This document shows, one piece after another, positions 22,906-34,291 of a DNA stretch of 64,000 nucleotides. Numbering within the stretch: position 1 is the first letter of the stretch; every line of letters begins with the position of its first letter. The translations under genes were made by a program, and so were the position numbers. Location: positions 25,261,843 through 25,325,842 of the forward strand of contig OZ026838.1 in assembly GCA_964023205.1 (NCBI GenBank). Reading direction: 5' to 3'. Below the pieces are notes generated by a model. It was not told the DNA's origin. It saw only the letters and a list, made by a program, of their open reading frames with translations, and searched no databases. This stretch comes from Lutraria lutraria. Taxonomy: Eukaryota > Mollusca > Bivalvia > Venerida > Mactridae.

Positions 22906-24750
22906 ATACAAGCATGATTATATACATACAAAGCGAGCGTATAACTCATATTTAGTATGCTCGTCCGTTCAGATAAATATGCCAGTATCCATCCCAATGT
23001 TTACTTCGTTTGTCCGGTTTCCAGCAAACGGATTATTTTAACAGTTCAAAACTAATCTGGTTCCTGTTGACTTGCCTGTACCTTTGGTGTACTCGAACAT
23101 GGATAGGGAACCAGTTTAAGTTCAAAGTCCTCTCAGTGCTTCGAATGTCACTGTAAACTGCGTAGATACCCGTGGAGGACGCTCTTCAAAAACTTCGAGC
23201 ATTTTTGCAACATTAAATAATAAACAACAAAACAGCATTTTATTGTATAAGTAAACCTATATGCACAATAACATGTGACATGAATAAAAAATCAAAATGT
23301 GTGAAATAATGAATGTGTACGGGAAACATACATGTAAATAACACACTGACTTACGACGGTTAAATCTCACAAACTAGAAATCACAGAAATGTTATCAACA
23401 CCAGAAATATACAACAAATCAACCGGGTACCTGTAACAAACTCGCACTCTCCTACCGAGGAAATACATGTAACATATATTATTCTTCTATCTATCAACCA
23501 ACACGACTTATTAAAAAGCCAAAAAGATAGTAACTAACGGTTAATGTTACCACAGAGGTATATCAAATTTCTGGATAAAATGTAGTTATACAATCAGCAA
23601 GCAAAAACAAGTACATGTAGTTAGGACAATGATTATTGATTATTCCACGAGCACACCATCAATTTTACTGCAGATTCTATAAAACGCTAACAACATTAAT
23701 TCATTATGTTATATATATTATATACAAAACATTTCCTTTCAGAGGGGTTAACGATGTTGTCAACGACTTCTCTTTATTGAGTTAAAATCGACATTTTTTT
23801 GTAAAAATTTCATTGAAAACTCGGACCGTTGGGTTACAAATATAGTCACGCACTAACCACTGGACACGGCCGCGGACCAGACATAGCAGTACAAATGACA
23901 TAATTATACAATGTAATAGACAACGTCCTTTATATGGTTTATTAGGATAATCAATACCTGGACCAGATGAAAGTATTCATTGTGTATATATTACTTAATT
24001 AATAAAAAAATGTTGAAGTCTGTTCAGAAATTGTCAATTTGAATAGCTGTATAGTGTATATACAATCATATGCTTAACAGCTTTAAAAGTGCAGGTTTCA
24101 ATTAAATGTACGTGTAGCATTTTTGTGACAGACTTTGAAACACTTATTTGCTATTCTGTACTTCGCTGTTCATAAAGGTTATTAAATGAGAACATCCAAT
24201 AGAATATGATAACTTTGTCAATGAATTTAATGGAATAAGAGTATTTTCGTGGCCTTCTTTAAAGTCATCAAATAAAACCAAATGGAATTCAGAGACTTTT
24301 TGCCCGATTTGGGAAAGGTACCGGTACCAGATAAATAGGGAAAATTCGTGGTGGTTTGACCCAAATTATAGGAACATTTTAATAAACTTGGGGAATTTAA
24401 AAAAAAACACAAAGACATTATTTTATCAACTGCTCCTCTTTGTTTTTAATTTCAGCACTGAATGTTGGAATACATTTAATAACAAATAACCATTTTTCTT
24501 ATGTTTCCATCTATCATTTATCTTAAAAAAAAGAAGAAAATACTGCAACAGTATGGGAAGTTTGATAATAGTTTCCTTTGGAATTGGGAAAATGGATATT
24601 GTTTTCGAATATCTTTTATGGGTACCAAACAAAGAAGGAAAAATCGCTGTAATTCATTCATTATATCACCTTGCACCTTTAAAGCCGTCCAGTGTGTATA
24701 CAAATCTATGTACAGGAACACAAACTCGAAAATAATCATCTAGTCCTTGC
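22901..24750. other. Non-coding gap left of the GPCR
   Basis: No gene or clear repeat found. A tRNA-like stretch near 23815-23890 (minus strand; TCCAGTGGTTAGTGCGTGAC then GGTCCGAG) may be a worn SINE head. The region 24426-24743 has overlapping small reading frames on both strands with no recognisable protein; it is the likely 3' UTR side of the GPCR gene. Confidence 0.5.
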
Positions 24751-25788
24751 TTAAGTTTTAAACTTTTCTTTCAATTTTCTTATCAGTTTTTTCCATTCCT
24801 CCTTGAATAACTTCCCACTCATGAAATAGAAGAAAAAATTGAAGGATGCATTACTGGCGAGTAAAATTGACATGATAGCATTAGCAAGCTGCCACCGAGC
24901 TAAAGATCTTCCTTCCCGATTTTGAGCTTTTCCTTTTAACATAAGATAAACACAATAAGGGGCTACAGTTACCAAGAAGAATGTGAAGATGATAAATAAA
25001 AGTAAGGTAGATGATTTTCTCTTGGCATTGTTTGAAAGGACCTGTTCGTTCGTTGGATGAATTGCCGCTAATCGTTTCCGTCTAGTAATCAAGACCATGG
25101 CTATGTTGATATTTCCCATGAAAATGACGCAAATTGGTAAAAAAGTGTACAAGACAAACATACATACACTCCATGTTTTGTCTATGAAGTACTTGTATTC
25201 TTCGGATCGAAAATAACACATTTTTTCTTGCGATGTACTGTTAGGCACCTGTTCTTTTATGGTCATACCAAATATTACATGCGTGTTAAGTGTGGAAATG
25301 ACTGTCAAAGTGATGCCAGTTGTGATTAAGGCATTCCTTGGTGTTACCTTCGTTCTCGAAAATATAGGTGCTTTTACAAGTAATATTCTTTCAATGTTCA
25401 ATAATACAAGTAGCCAGACAGACATGGCACCGCACGTTTGGCCAGTCCACATTCTCAGTCGGCAAATTACTTCTCCCAAATTATCAACAATAGTCGATGT
25501 CAGCGCATGTATAGTGGTCGGAACGGCCGATACCCACAGGAACATAAGTTCCGCTATGGACAAAGATATCAAGAATATGCTAGTTGAATATTTTCGCATT
25601 CTCGAGTTGGAAAGAATAATTATATTCAGAATATTCCCGCACGTGCCAATAGGCACAAGAACAAATGGAATGGTTCTCCACATCCATAGGGCAACTAAAC
25701 ATTCCAAATAAAAGTCCGGAACACAGTCTTTGATATCCAAGAGCTCATTATGCGAAAGCAGAAAACTTCTATTGTAATAACTTCCCAT
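24751..25788 (-). CDS. Class A (rhodopsin-like) GPCR, intronless
   Basis: 345 residues, complete, one exon. Seen: short N terminus with an N6 glycosylation sequon, seven hydrophobic segments at about 36-60, 70-92, 108-138, 153-174, 205-235, 260-284 and 302-323. The TM1 G51-N52 motif, TM2 LSIAEL, Cys109 (start of TM3) with Cys191 in loop 2 (expected disulfide), and an ERI (133-135) in place of DRY are present. P277 is in TM6, and TM7 NFFFY (317-321) replaces NPxxY. A basic third loop and short basic tail (SGKLFKEEWKK) follow. Such receptors sit in the plasma membrane and couple ligand binding to G proteins. The overall style suggests the peptide-receptor-like invertebrate group (FMRFamide/TRH-receptor-like), often expanded in lophotrochozoans; the ligand cannot be read from sequence. 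The start is the first in-frame Met. Confidence 0.92.
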   Translation of the reverse strand: MGSYYNRSFLLSHNELLDIKDCVPDFYLECLVALWMWRTIPFVLVPIGTCGNILNIIILSNSRMRKYSTSIFLISLSIAELMFLWVSAVPTTIHALTSTIVDNLGEVICRLRMWTGQTCGAMSVWLLVLLNIERILLVKAPIFSRTKVTPRNALITTGITLTVISTLNTHVIFGMTIKEQVPNSTSQEKMCYFRSEEYKYFIDKTWSVCMFVLYTFLPICVIFMGNINIAMVLITRRKRLAAIHPTNEQVLSNNAKRKSSTLLLFIIFTFFLVTVAPYCVYLMLKGKAQNREGRSLARWQLANAIMSILLASNASFNFFFYFMSGKLFKEEWKKLIRKLKEKFKT

Positions 25789-26192
25789 GTTGGACGTTTA
25801 CTTTGCATTTATTTGATGACTTGGTACCGTAACATTAACTGTAACGAGTGATAAATTATTCCTCGGATGCTTTTATATCGTATCCACAATTAGTGACGAT
25901 GGATAATATGAAAATGTGACCGCGCATCGAATTAACATGCCAATAATTCGTTATTTTAATACCTTTTAGTACAATAGCGCGGCGTAATATGCTGCTTTAA
26001 AGTCAATACTTCCAGCTCCATTAACCATTTAATTATATATGAAATACCCATTAGTGAATAATTGAAGTGTTTATGTTGTGAAAAAGGTAATGGAATTGAC
26101 AATTACGATTTGTGATCTGATCCTGTTCAATGAACGTTTTATACCAGCAGATTGTAATCAACACATTATATCATAACTGTTAACTAGAAAAG

Positions 26193-26258
26193 CACTGACG
26201 CAAAATCATCAACGGTGACGCCGAACACTGACGCAAAATCATCAACGGTGACGCCGAA
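26193..26258. repeat. Tandem duplication, exact 33-bp unit x2
   Basis: CACTGACGCAAAATC...GCCGAA repeated without mismatch. About 26280-26640 that follows is a worn repeat with recurring 'CTACTGACCAA' and 'GGTCATTCTGTT' phrases about 130-150 bp apart. Confidence 0.85.
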
Positions 26259-26640
26259 CAGATTGTTTGTATTACTGTTATTCAATAGTTGTATAAATCT
26301 ACTGACCAAGACAATGCTCTTTTGGAGTATAAAGGTCATTGGTCATTCTGTTGTCAAGTAATTGACCAGAAACCGTTTTTCCATTGAAAGTCATGTGACC
26401 TTGGCCTCTTGATCCTAAAATCTACAGGGGTGATCTACTGACCAAATGAAGTACGAGGACCTTTGGTAATTCTGTTGATGAGTAATTAATTGAAAAACGT
26501 TTCTATACAGTGAATGTTTTCACTGAAGGTAATTATAAATGACCTTGATATTTGACCCTAAAATAAGGGTCATCTACTGACCAAGGGCAGTGTTTCATAG
26601 TACGAGCGCCGTTGGTCATTCTGTCAAGTTATATCCGCAA

Positions 26641-27859
26641 ACATCCACGGATATAAACCATATCCACTGTTTAGTCATACTGCTTGTATAGGCACAGGAT
26701 TGATGCTGGTCAAGTACGCACTGCAGACTAGGATACAAGTATCAATTAATAAACACTAGTGGTTAATCATAAGGAAGTTACCATTAATAAAGTAAAATGT
26801 TATGAATTTATTGCAACTTTTAGATACATTTTTGTTATTAATATAAAATACATATCATATAAAAAATTAATATATTAAAAAAACAGTAACAACATGGAAT
26901 GGCTATTTAAAAAAGAACTGGCATTTGATTATTTAAAAATTAATGCTATTCTTTACTTGGAAATTGGATCATTGTTGTAAGTCTAGTCCAGAAGTAAAAT
27001 TTGTGAAATCATATAATTATCTAATTGATCTCTGCTTAAGTATTTAATGTATTACGTTGGACCACTATGCTGTACTTACAGGTAGTTTGTATGTAGAATG
27101 TATGTATTATATTTTTGGTACCAGTGTTCTTTTCTTCCTTGCTGTTTGTGTTATGCAATTACTTGATTGGCAAAGTGATCGAATTCATCTTTCATAATAA
27201 ATTATGTTCATATAATAAAAGTACAAAAAAATTATATCGATTTACATAACTTTTTCCCACTACATGAGTAACGATTAATTTAACCTCACTAGAGCAACAA
27301 CCTTTCATTAACATATTTTTTCTACTCTCAAAGGGTGTTTCTTTGGAGAGGTTGCACAGTATTTGCATTTTATAACTCATGATTCAGGTTGTGTTGTGTG
27401 TTTTAATACTCACATAATCGGCTTTCACAAGCCTTTCATTTTGCCAATGCCTGGGATCCGCAAACTGGCAGTTTTATTTCAAATTGTTGATGGTATGCTT
27501 GTATCATGGCATTTCAGACTTTCTATGGTTGTAATAAAGGAACACCTACCAGACACTGTGTAGACTCTCAATCAGATGTACGATACCACTGTGTAGGAAT
27601 TACGAACCTAATCAGATTGGGTGACAGTGCCATGGTTTCGTCAAATCTCCGGTTTAAAGAATTTGATGTACTATGCAATTTATGCTTGTTTACCTGAATA
27701 TGATAACTCTATAGCACTATTTGGGATTACAATAAGTGTTCAGACTTCCACGCACTAAATATTAAGATGTATGCTGATATTTTTCTCCTCAAACATCTAT
27801 TGATATGCCTTTAACCAAGGACTTATATACATGTATGTATGTAACTCCTTGCTTTAACC
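26641..27859. other. Non-coding region, nothing identified
   Basis: Short reading frames (27192-27697) show no domain or codon signal I would trust. AT-rich intergenic sequence. Confidence 0.5.
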
Positions 27860-27888
27860 AGGGATGCTATTTGTAATATAGCATCCCT
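27860..27888. mobile_element. 29-bp palindromic micro-element, copy 2
   Basis: Arms GGGATGCTAT and ATAGCATCCC pair perfectly around a TTGTAAT loop. The exact 9-bp direct repeat GCTTTAACC flanks it (27851-27859, 27889-27897), as expected of a target-site duplication. See copy 1 at 22414. Confidence 0.65.
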
Positions 27889-27897
27889 GCTTTAACC

Positions 27898-29918
27898 AAG
27901 TCGAACAAAAATCCGCTTTGAAATTGATATAAGAAAACGGAGTATGTTCAAGAAAGACAACTCCTATGCGTCATTTGTAATATGTAAATTGAGTTGTTTC
28001 CCTTAGATAATCTAGTGCTAAACCTTAAAAAGAGTTCGACATTTTCAGGTATGAAAAAATAAGTTATTTGGTACGCTATTGATTAAATAAGAATCATTTT
28101 CATGAAATGAAGTGTTTAGATATAACTCCGTGTGTTCGGGCACGTTTTTTTACTGTTTCAGAAGGCGGAGTGATATATGAATTGTGCTCTTCGGCGGAAG
28201 TTAAAATCAAATCAGGTTGTAAAATAATCCCTAGTCTTAACTTAAGTTGTTTCACATAGAAACCAATAATTATAATCATTATGTTATAATTAACCTAGCA
28301 TGTACTTCATATCGTGTAAAATAACTGATAATGTACCTTTTTAATAAAAAATAAAAGTAGATCTTCAAAAAGCATCCGACAATTAGTACCCGGAAATTGC
28401 AGAGGAGATCCGAATGTAATTTCTTCTTCTTCCTGTTTTCAATTTCTGCAAAAAATCACTTATTTACACGATTGTGTGAGTATTTTGAATACAACGTTAC
28501 TTATTTTCGTCATATATATTCCTTTTATGCATGTATTAACAAGAGTGAGTCGTTGTCAAGTCGGATAAACACGGAGGTTGGTGATTCTTGTGTGAGGATG
28601 CTGCGTACTCCACCCAATTCATCAATTCAAATATTTCTGCCTCTTGATTATCATCAACTTAGGCTTCTTATTTAAACTTTATCATATCCACCTTTCACTT
28701 GAACTGTAGGAAAACGAATCACCGATCTGTATATACACATTTTTTCCATTATTTGTTGGAAGTATTTTTCATGCAACTTGTTTCTCTTTGATTTCCCAAA
28801 CCTGTTATTTTTTTAAAAATACAGTCATAAGTCATTTTATTACATTGTAATCCCGCTTATGTCAAAGTAAAGTTAAAGTCCCGAATTAATCAGTTTTTTA
28901 TAATAATTTGTATCATCAGCAAAAGGGTTGTATCAGTTTTAGAATCGTGAGAATGGACACTAACATTTTATACAACTGTCAATAATAAAATATCGTTTTT
29001 AGATTGTAGGTGTTTGTTTGCAGAAAAGTAGCAAACATTTCTTTTGTAAATTGGCATCATAATTGGTTCGAAATAGATGGTGTTTTTATAGTTGAAAATA
29101 TTTGTTTCGGACCAAAAAGCTTCGATTTATAAAAATATCAAGAACCACAAATTTGATATACATGCATTTATTTATTTGCAATAAGAAGGATAAAAGTCGG
29201 GATGTTATCTTTACATGGATGTAAGCTGGATTTCGAGTTTTGACTACGCATCGCACATAACTTCGGCTGCGGTGTCTATCCGAAAACTAGGATACTTATA
29301 GGATTGACATGAAAATCAATCTTACGATTACCTGCCACCTCAAACAGTAACAGTGTTGGATTTCAACACTTAGCAAAATGATCATAGCTTGATAAAAATA
29401 ATTAATTCCGAATGCCTGATTGACGTGGCAAGAAACGCACTCATCTTACATTATGTATAGAAAGCGTATACATCCAAAAATATGTGAAGCTAGACACAAC
29501 AAAGTTCATTATGCGCAATAATTTTATTTATATATCAGACCTAAATTCGATCAAATTTACTTTTTCTTGTGAAAAATATCTTAAGTTGGTACTTTTAATA
29601 TGAATTATTATGAATACTGTAGATACATAGTTTGTTTCTGCTCTACGTTTGTACATCATTTATTCAAGCAAAACATAAGCTATCAGTGTTTCTGCCAGCC
29701 AGGATTTTTTTGGGGTCATCTGTGACCCCCTGGTTCAAAATCAGGGGTCATCAGCAGTTTTGATGGGGTCCTATGTAATGGTATAAAACGAAGACATATA
29801 GACGATGAAGGTTGAACTTAAAACTATTTATTTATTAGTCTGGTTTTCCACAAGCCTAACACATTTTTAGACATAATTGATTGTTCAGCCTAAACATTTT
29901 CATTAAAATCTCTACTTG
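27898..29918. other. Non-coding region between GPCR and the hAT-like element
   Basis: No supported gene. A 'GGGGTCATCTGTGACCCCC' / 'AGGGGTCATC' cluster at 29710-29790 looks like the end of an old transposon but I cannot define its other end. Confidence 0.4.
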
Positions 29919-29927
29919 TTCCACACT

Positions 29928-30998
29928 CGGGCTGTGGCGAGTATCCGAATACTCGGGTATTCACGAATCAAATTGAAAAATCGAGTATGAATAATCGTCA
30001 TTACTAAGATTCGTGGTTCGCGATCTTGTTTTTTAACAAATTAAAAGTGTATTCTTTGTTCTTAAAAATCCCTTTTCTCTGAATAGATATTGTCTCACCA
30101 TGGTCTACTTTGTTAGTCAAGATGTCCAATCGGTTCTTTAAGTAATGATGTGGTAAATCCATTAACTGGAAGGTAGTACATATAAACTTAAGCCATAGAA
30201 TAATTTATATTGATTTACTTCATTATTCCCCCAGATATGAAATACATGGAGGTTATATTGGATTCACGCTTGTCGGTCGGCCAGTCAGTCAGTCTGTGCG
30301 TCTGTTGACACAATTTGTCCGGAAATTTTTCTCAGCAACTACTTACAGGATTTCAATGAAACTTCACAGAAATGATCAGTAGTAAGCCTAGTTGTGCATG
30401 CTTTAAGCATTTTACATTTGGCTTAATTTTCACTGAGTTATAGCCCTTTGTTGTTTTTCTACCGTATATACAATAGGCAAATTTTGTCCGGACAATATCT
30501 CAGTAACTACTCATAGGAATTCAATGAAACTTCACAGAATGGTTGTGTCCAAACCATTTCTCAGCAAGTTACATGCAGGAATTCAGTAAAACTTCTTAAA
30601 GTGATAAGTAGTTTACCAAGTTGTGCATGTTCACAGTCACAGGTTTTGTCCAAGTAAATTTTAATGAGTTATGGCCCTTTGTTATTTTTTTTATATAATG
30701 AATATTTAGAAACTGGTCAGGATATTTCTAAGCAACAATTTGCAGACCTGTATTAAAAAATGAAAATGCATCATATTTCCCTCTGTAAAATGTAACAATG
30801 ACCGCATCTGGGGGTATTCATCACCTTTAGTGATAGTTTTAAGTATTCCTAAAAAAGTTTTAGCTGTCTTCATGACTGCAATTTTGAAGTTTTAATGGGT
30901 TACTTTTTACCAAAAGATTTGTGATTCGATTTGTGGATCGTAAGTGTTGAATCGTGGATTGGATCGGATCACCACTTACCCAACGATCCACAGCCCTA
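29928..30998. mobile_element. hAT-like element with 9-bp target duplication, carrying a nested insertion
   Basis: Left end CGGGCTGTGGCGAGTAT and right end ...ATCCACAGCCCTA share the inverted repeat GGGCTGTGG. The exact repeat TTCCACACT flanks both sides (29919-29927 and 30999-31007). Phrases 'TATTCACGAATC' and 'GATTCGATTTGTGGATCG' near the two ends are also inverted-related. No transposase was found; the element holds the Helentron-like insertion at 30226-30840. Confidence 0.7.
30226..30840 (+). mobile_element. Helentron-like (pearl-type) short element nested in the hAT-like element
   Basis: Head TTCCCCCAGATATGAAATA, 'GTCGGTCGGCCAGTCAGTC', then 3-4 worn units of the 168-bp family ('TTTGTCCGGA...CTCAG', 'AACTTCACAGAA', 'GAGTTATAGCCC'). 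Tail ATCTGGGGGTAT and hairpin ATCACCTTTAGTGAT. Same family as 55753-57638. Confidence 0.7.
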
Positions 30999-31885
30999 TT
31001 CCACACTGTGGCGTTTTGACAGGCTTGGAAGAATGCAGTTTCCTCTGTTTTTCTATGTACTAACTGCAATTACGATCATATTCTGCCAAGGGTGGACCAA
31101 GTGACATCTATTGCATAAAAAATGAAGTTATTCAGCACTATCAGTTCCTCTCATGAAATAATGCAAAAGGTCATAAAATGAACTAGCAAAGTCTATTTTT
31201 CACTTGCATTTTGCTAGTGTTAATTTTGAGCCCTTGTTCTTACCTGTTTCGTTTTGATTTGTACGCAACAGCAGACATTTTTTGTGCGTGCGTCCACGTA
31301 AGTAAGACTTAAGTTTAAAGTGCGGCTTATCGAATTTTATACTTCGCAAAGCGAACGGACTAGTACGGAATCCGAATTTTAAACACAGCCATTAAAACGG
31401 AAGTGATAAATTTGTAAACATTTCACATTTTAACTGTTATGCATGAATTTGGACATTTATTTACTTTTTTTTCTCTGAAACACATTTCTCACAATAAGAA
31501 TTTAGTTGCGTCATGGCAGTCACGTTTGGCTTTTAGTTGCGTCGTATGTTAATAAAGTGCGTCAAAAACGCAACAAATGCACTCTCGCGGAAACACTGAG
31601 CTATATATACATGCATTGTAATAAAGGATATATTCACATAAATGCTTCAAAATGTATAATTATACAATATTTGCTTATCTCAAATTTCAGTTGTCTCAAA
31701 TTAATTTCCATGTTCCCTAGGAATTTGAGATAACGAGATTCAGCTGTAAGAACCTGAATTAGTGACCTAACAAATATTCAAATTTGACCACCTATCCGAA
31801 GACCTAGTCCACCTAAATCACTGCTGGTTTCGGTTAGAATTGACGGGTCATCAGACTGATGGTCCAGTGAAATTTTATACTGACA

Positions 31886-32174
31886 CAGGGCCCTAGCTGC
31901 ACTTTAGGGGAATGTGCCCGGGGCCCTCAGGTAGGGGAATTTCGCGTCATTTTGAGGAAAAAGGGGAATTTCAGGGGATTTTTTCAACTGCCTTATAAAC
32001 TTGCAATAAACAGTTTTAGCTTAAAATAGCTTTATTTAAATATATTACATACATTAATATCAATTTTTTTTTTTTGAGAGGAATTTTTGTCAAAAATAGG
32101 GGAAAAAGTATAATATTTTAGTAGGGGAATGGGGCCGAATTTCAGCCCCAAAAAAACGTCAAATAAGGGCCCTG
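31886..32174. mobile_element. hAT-like MITE, 289 bp
   Basis: Ends CAGGGCCCT and AGGGCCCTG form perfect 9-bp inverted termini; inside, 'AGGGGAAT' recurs on both sides. No coding sequence and no clear target duplication. Confidence 0.5.
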
Positions 32175-34290
32175 TGATATATTGTCTAAAATGCATAATG
32201 GAGTTCCCAAAACTAATGTTTTACTAGTAAATAGTAAAAAGTTTCCTTTAATTATTATTACACACCATCATACAGAACATTTATATATAAACATGTACAC
32301 ATGTAAAATTTGATTTATGTAAAGACAGATCAATATTTGGTGCGGTAATAGTTCATTATGTCTGAAAAGCTTATTTCGAGGGCTCAGCGCAACACTGTCG
32401 TAACTTGTTCTTATTTCAATATGAGTTACGACACTGTTGCGTTGAACCCTCGATTTGTTAAGACTGGTAGAGCATTTAACATTGTAACTTTTCGCTTAAA
32501 TTTTCAAGTTCAAAGAATTATTATTTTTTACTTAACAGTCACATGTTTGATATTCAGTTTACATGATTGATGATTGTTTTTTCGCTCATTCTTTTGTGTC
32601 AGTAGAATAAAATCTGTAACCAAATACCTCTATATGATCTAAAATCTAAATGCTTTTCTTTAAAGTTAATGACTTCATATATACTTGTTAATGTATTGTT
32701 CATAATGTTAAAGTACTTAGATAAATCTATTTTGCAAAAAGCTGTTTTTAGAAAAGCTGTGGTAAAATTTATCCAGACATTGTAATGAAATAGTATACAT
32801 GTATGTCTAGTCATTCTCACCCTCCCATCTTCTTCACAGTTTTAGTTCAAGTTGCTATATTCATCTGTTTCAACCTATTCAACTAATTCTACTTGCTCTA
32901 TATAAATTGAAGTATCATGTTTATGGTCTGATATGATCCTCCTAGATTAGTCTGTGTTACTGTAGAGTCTGATTGTAATAAGTTTTAAGTATTATGCTGT
33001 ATGAGGTCAAATATTAGTATGTTTCTATTTTCAGTTTTGCATTATTATAAAAAGATATTTATTTTATTATAGAATTAGAATAGCAGTCATACTACGTTTA
33101 ACTTACAAAGTCCCCGTCTTTTCATTTGTTGTGAAAAATAATCTTTCACGAAAATTTCTAGTTTACTTGTTGTAGTTTGTGTTTTCTTATAAAGATGTTT
33201 ATGATGGTAAGTGGATGTTATAATCCAGTCAAATATGTGAAAAAAATGTCGAGAGGTCGTCAGAAAAAGTGGTTATTTCCCATCTGTAGAGTGAACTTGT
33301 AACATTCTCCAGTTCGATTGCTAGCCAGTGACATTTAATAGATCAGATTTTTTCCCTTGTTCTCATGCATAGAAATTTGACATGTGTGAATTTCATATCT
33401 GGCCTTCTCATAATTGAAAATACAAGCAATGCATAGTGTTTGATCCAGATATAAAGATAAACCAGTTAATAGATTAACCCAATCAGGGTTTCGACATTAT
33501 GATGCATCAGTATTGTTACATCTGTTGGTCTATCCTCAATACACTAATAGCGTAACAATTAATAGACAACGTATTGTACTATACAATGTTGTTTGTCTTG
33601 AGAACATTTGGTCCAGTTCAAATTCAGTCAGGTCAAGCAAATCATCTGGGTTACTGGGCCCACTGGTCTAGTCGTTGAAAAACTTAATGTTGTATGCTGC
33701 CAATGAATAAGCACATTGATTTTAACCTAGCAAAATTTTCTGTGTATTTATTTGACCTAATAATGAAAATTAAATTTTCTATCTCTACTTAGGGCCTGTA
33801 TAAAAACAGCCAGTTGTAAATTTGTGACTTAAACTAAATCTTTGTACAGCACATGTACATCAATTTCATAAATAAATAGTGAATTATAAAATTGTTGTTT
33901 TGAGTGTCTTGAGGGTTTGTTGCAAAACTGAGGTAGCTGCCTCATTACCAAAAGTAGGTTATTTTAGTTTTATATTTAATTTTCAGTGTTCATGTACATC
34001 TTATGGATAAGAAGTATCCGTCAATAGTAGTAGTGTTTGCATTAAACTGACATAGATTTGGCATGAACAAACATTATACATACATGTACTTGGTTGGAAG
34101 AAATTGCCTCTAAGATATGTGTTTATTGTGGATTGAAGAACGCCCTTAGATTATAAACACTCTGCATACCCCAAACAAATAAAGGTGTTTTAAAAATTTT
34201 ACTTTTTTTCTACAATCTTAGGATGCAGTTTGTAATTCATAGGATTTATTTTAAAAGCATTTGGTATTAGGTGGTATATATTTATTAAAG
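32175..34290. other. Non-coding region, nothing identified
   Basis: AT-rich; small reading frames at 32358-32820 are not convincing. An untranslated first exon and promoter of the PI3K regulatory subunit gene could lie anywhere in about 26-37 kb but I see no decisive signal. Confidence 0.4.
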
Positions 34291-34291
34291 C

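Noticed and set aside
23815..23890. tRNA-like stretch on the minus strand
   Set aside because: Boxes are imperfect (GGTCCGAGTTTTC) and no body or tail could be delimited; noted only as a possible worn SINE head.
25259..25711. 150-residue plus-strand frame
   Set aside because: Lies antisense within the GPCR and has no protein signal of its own.
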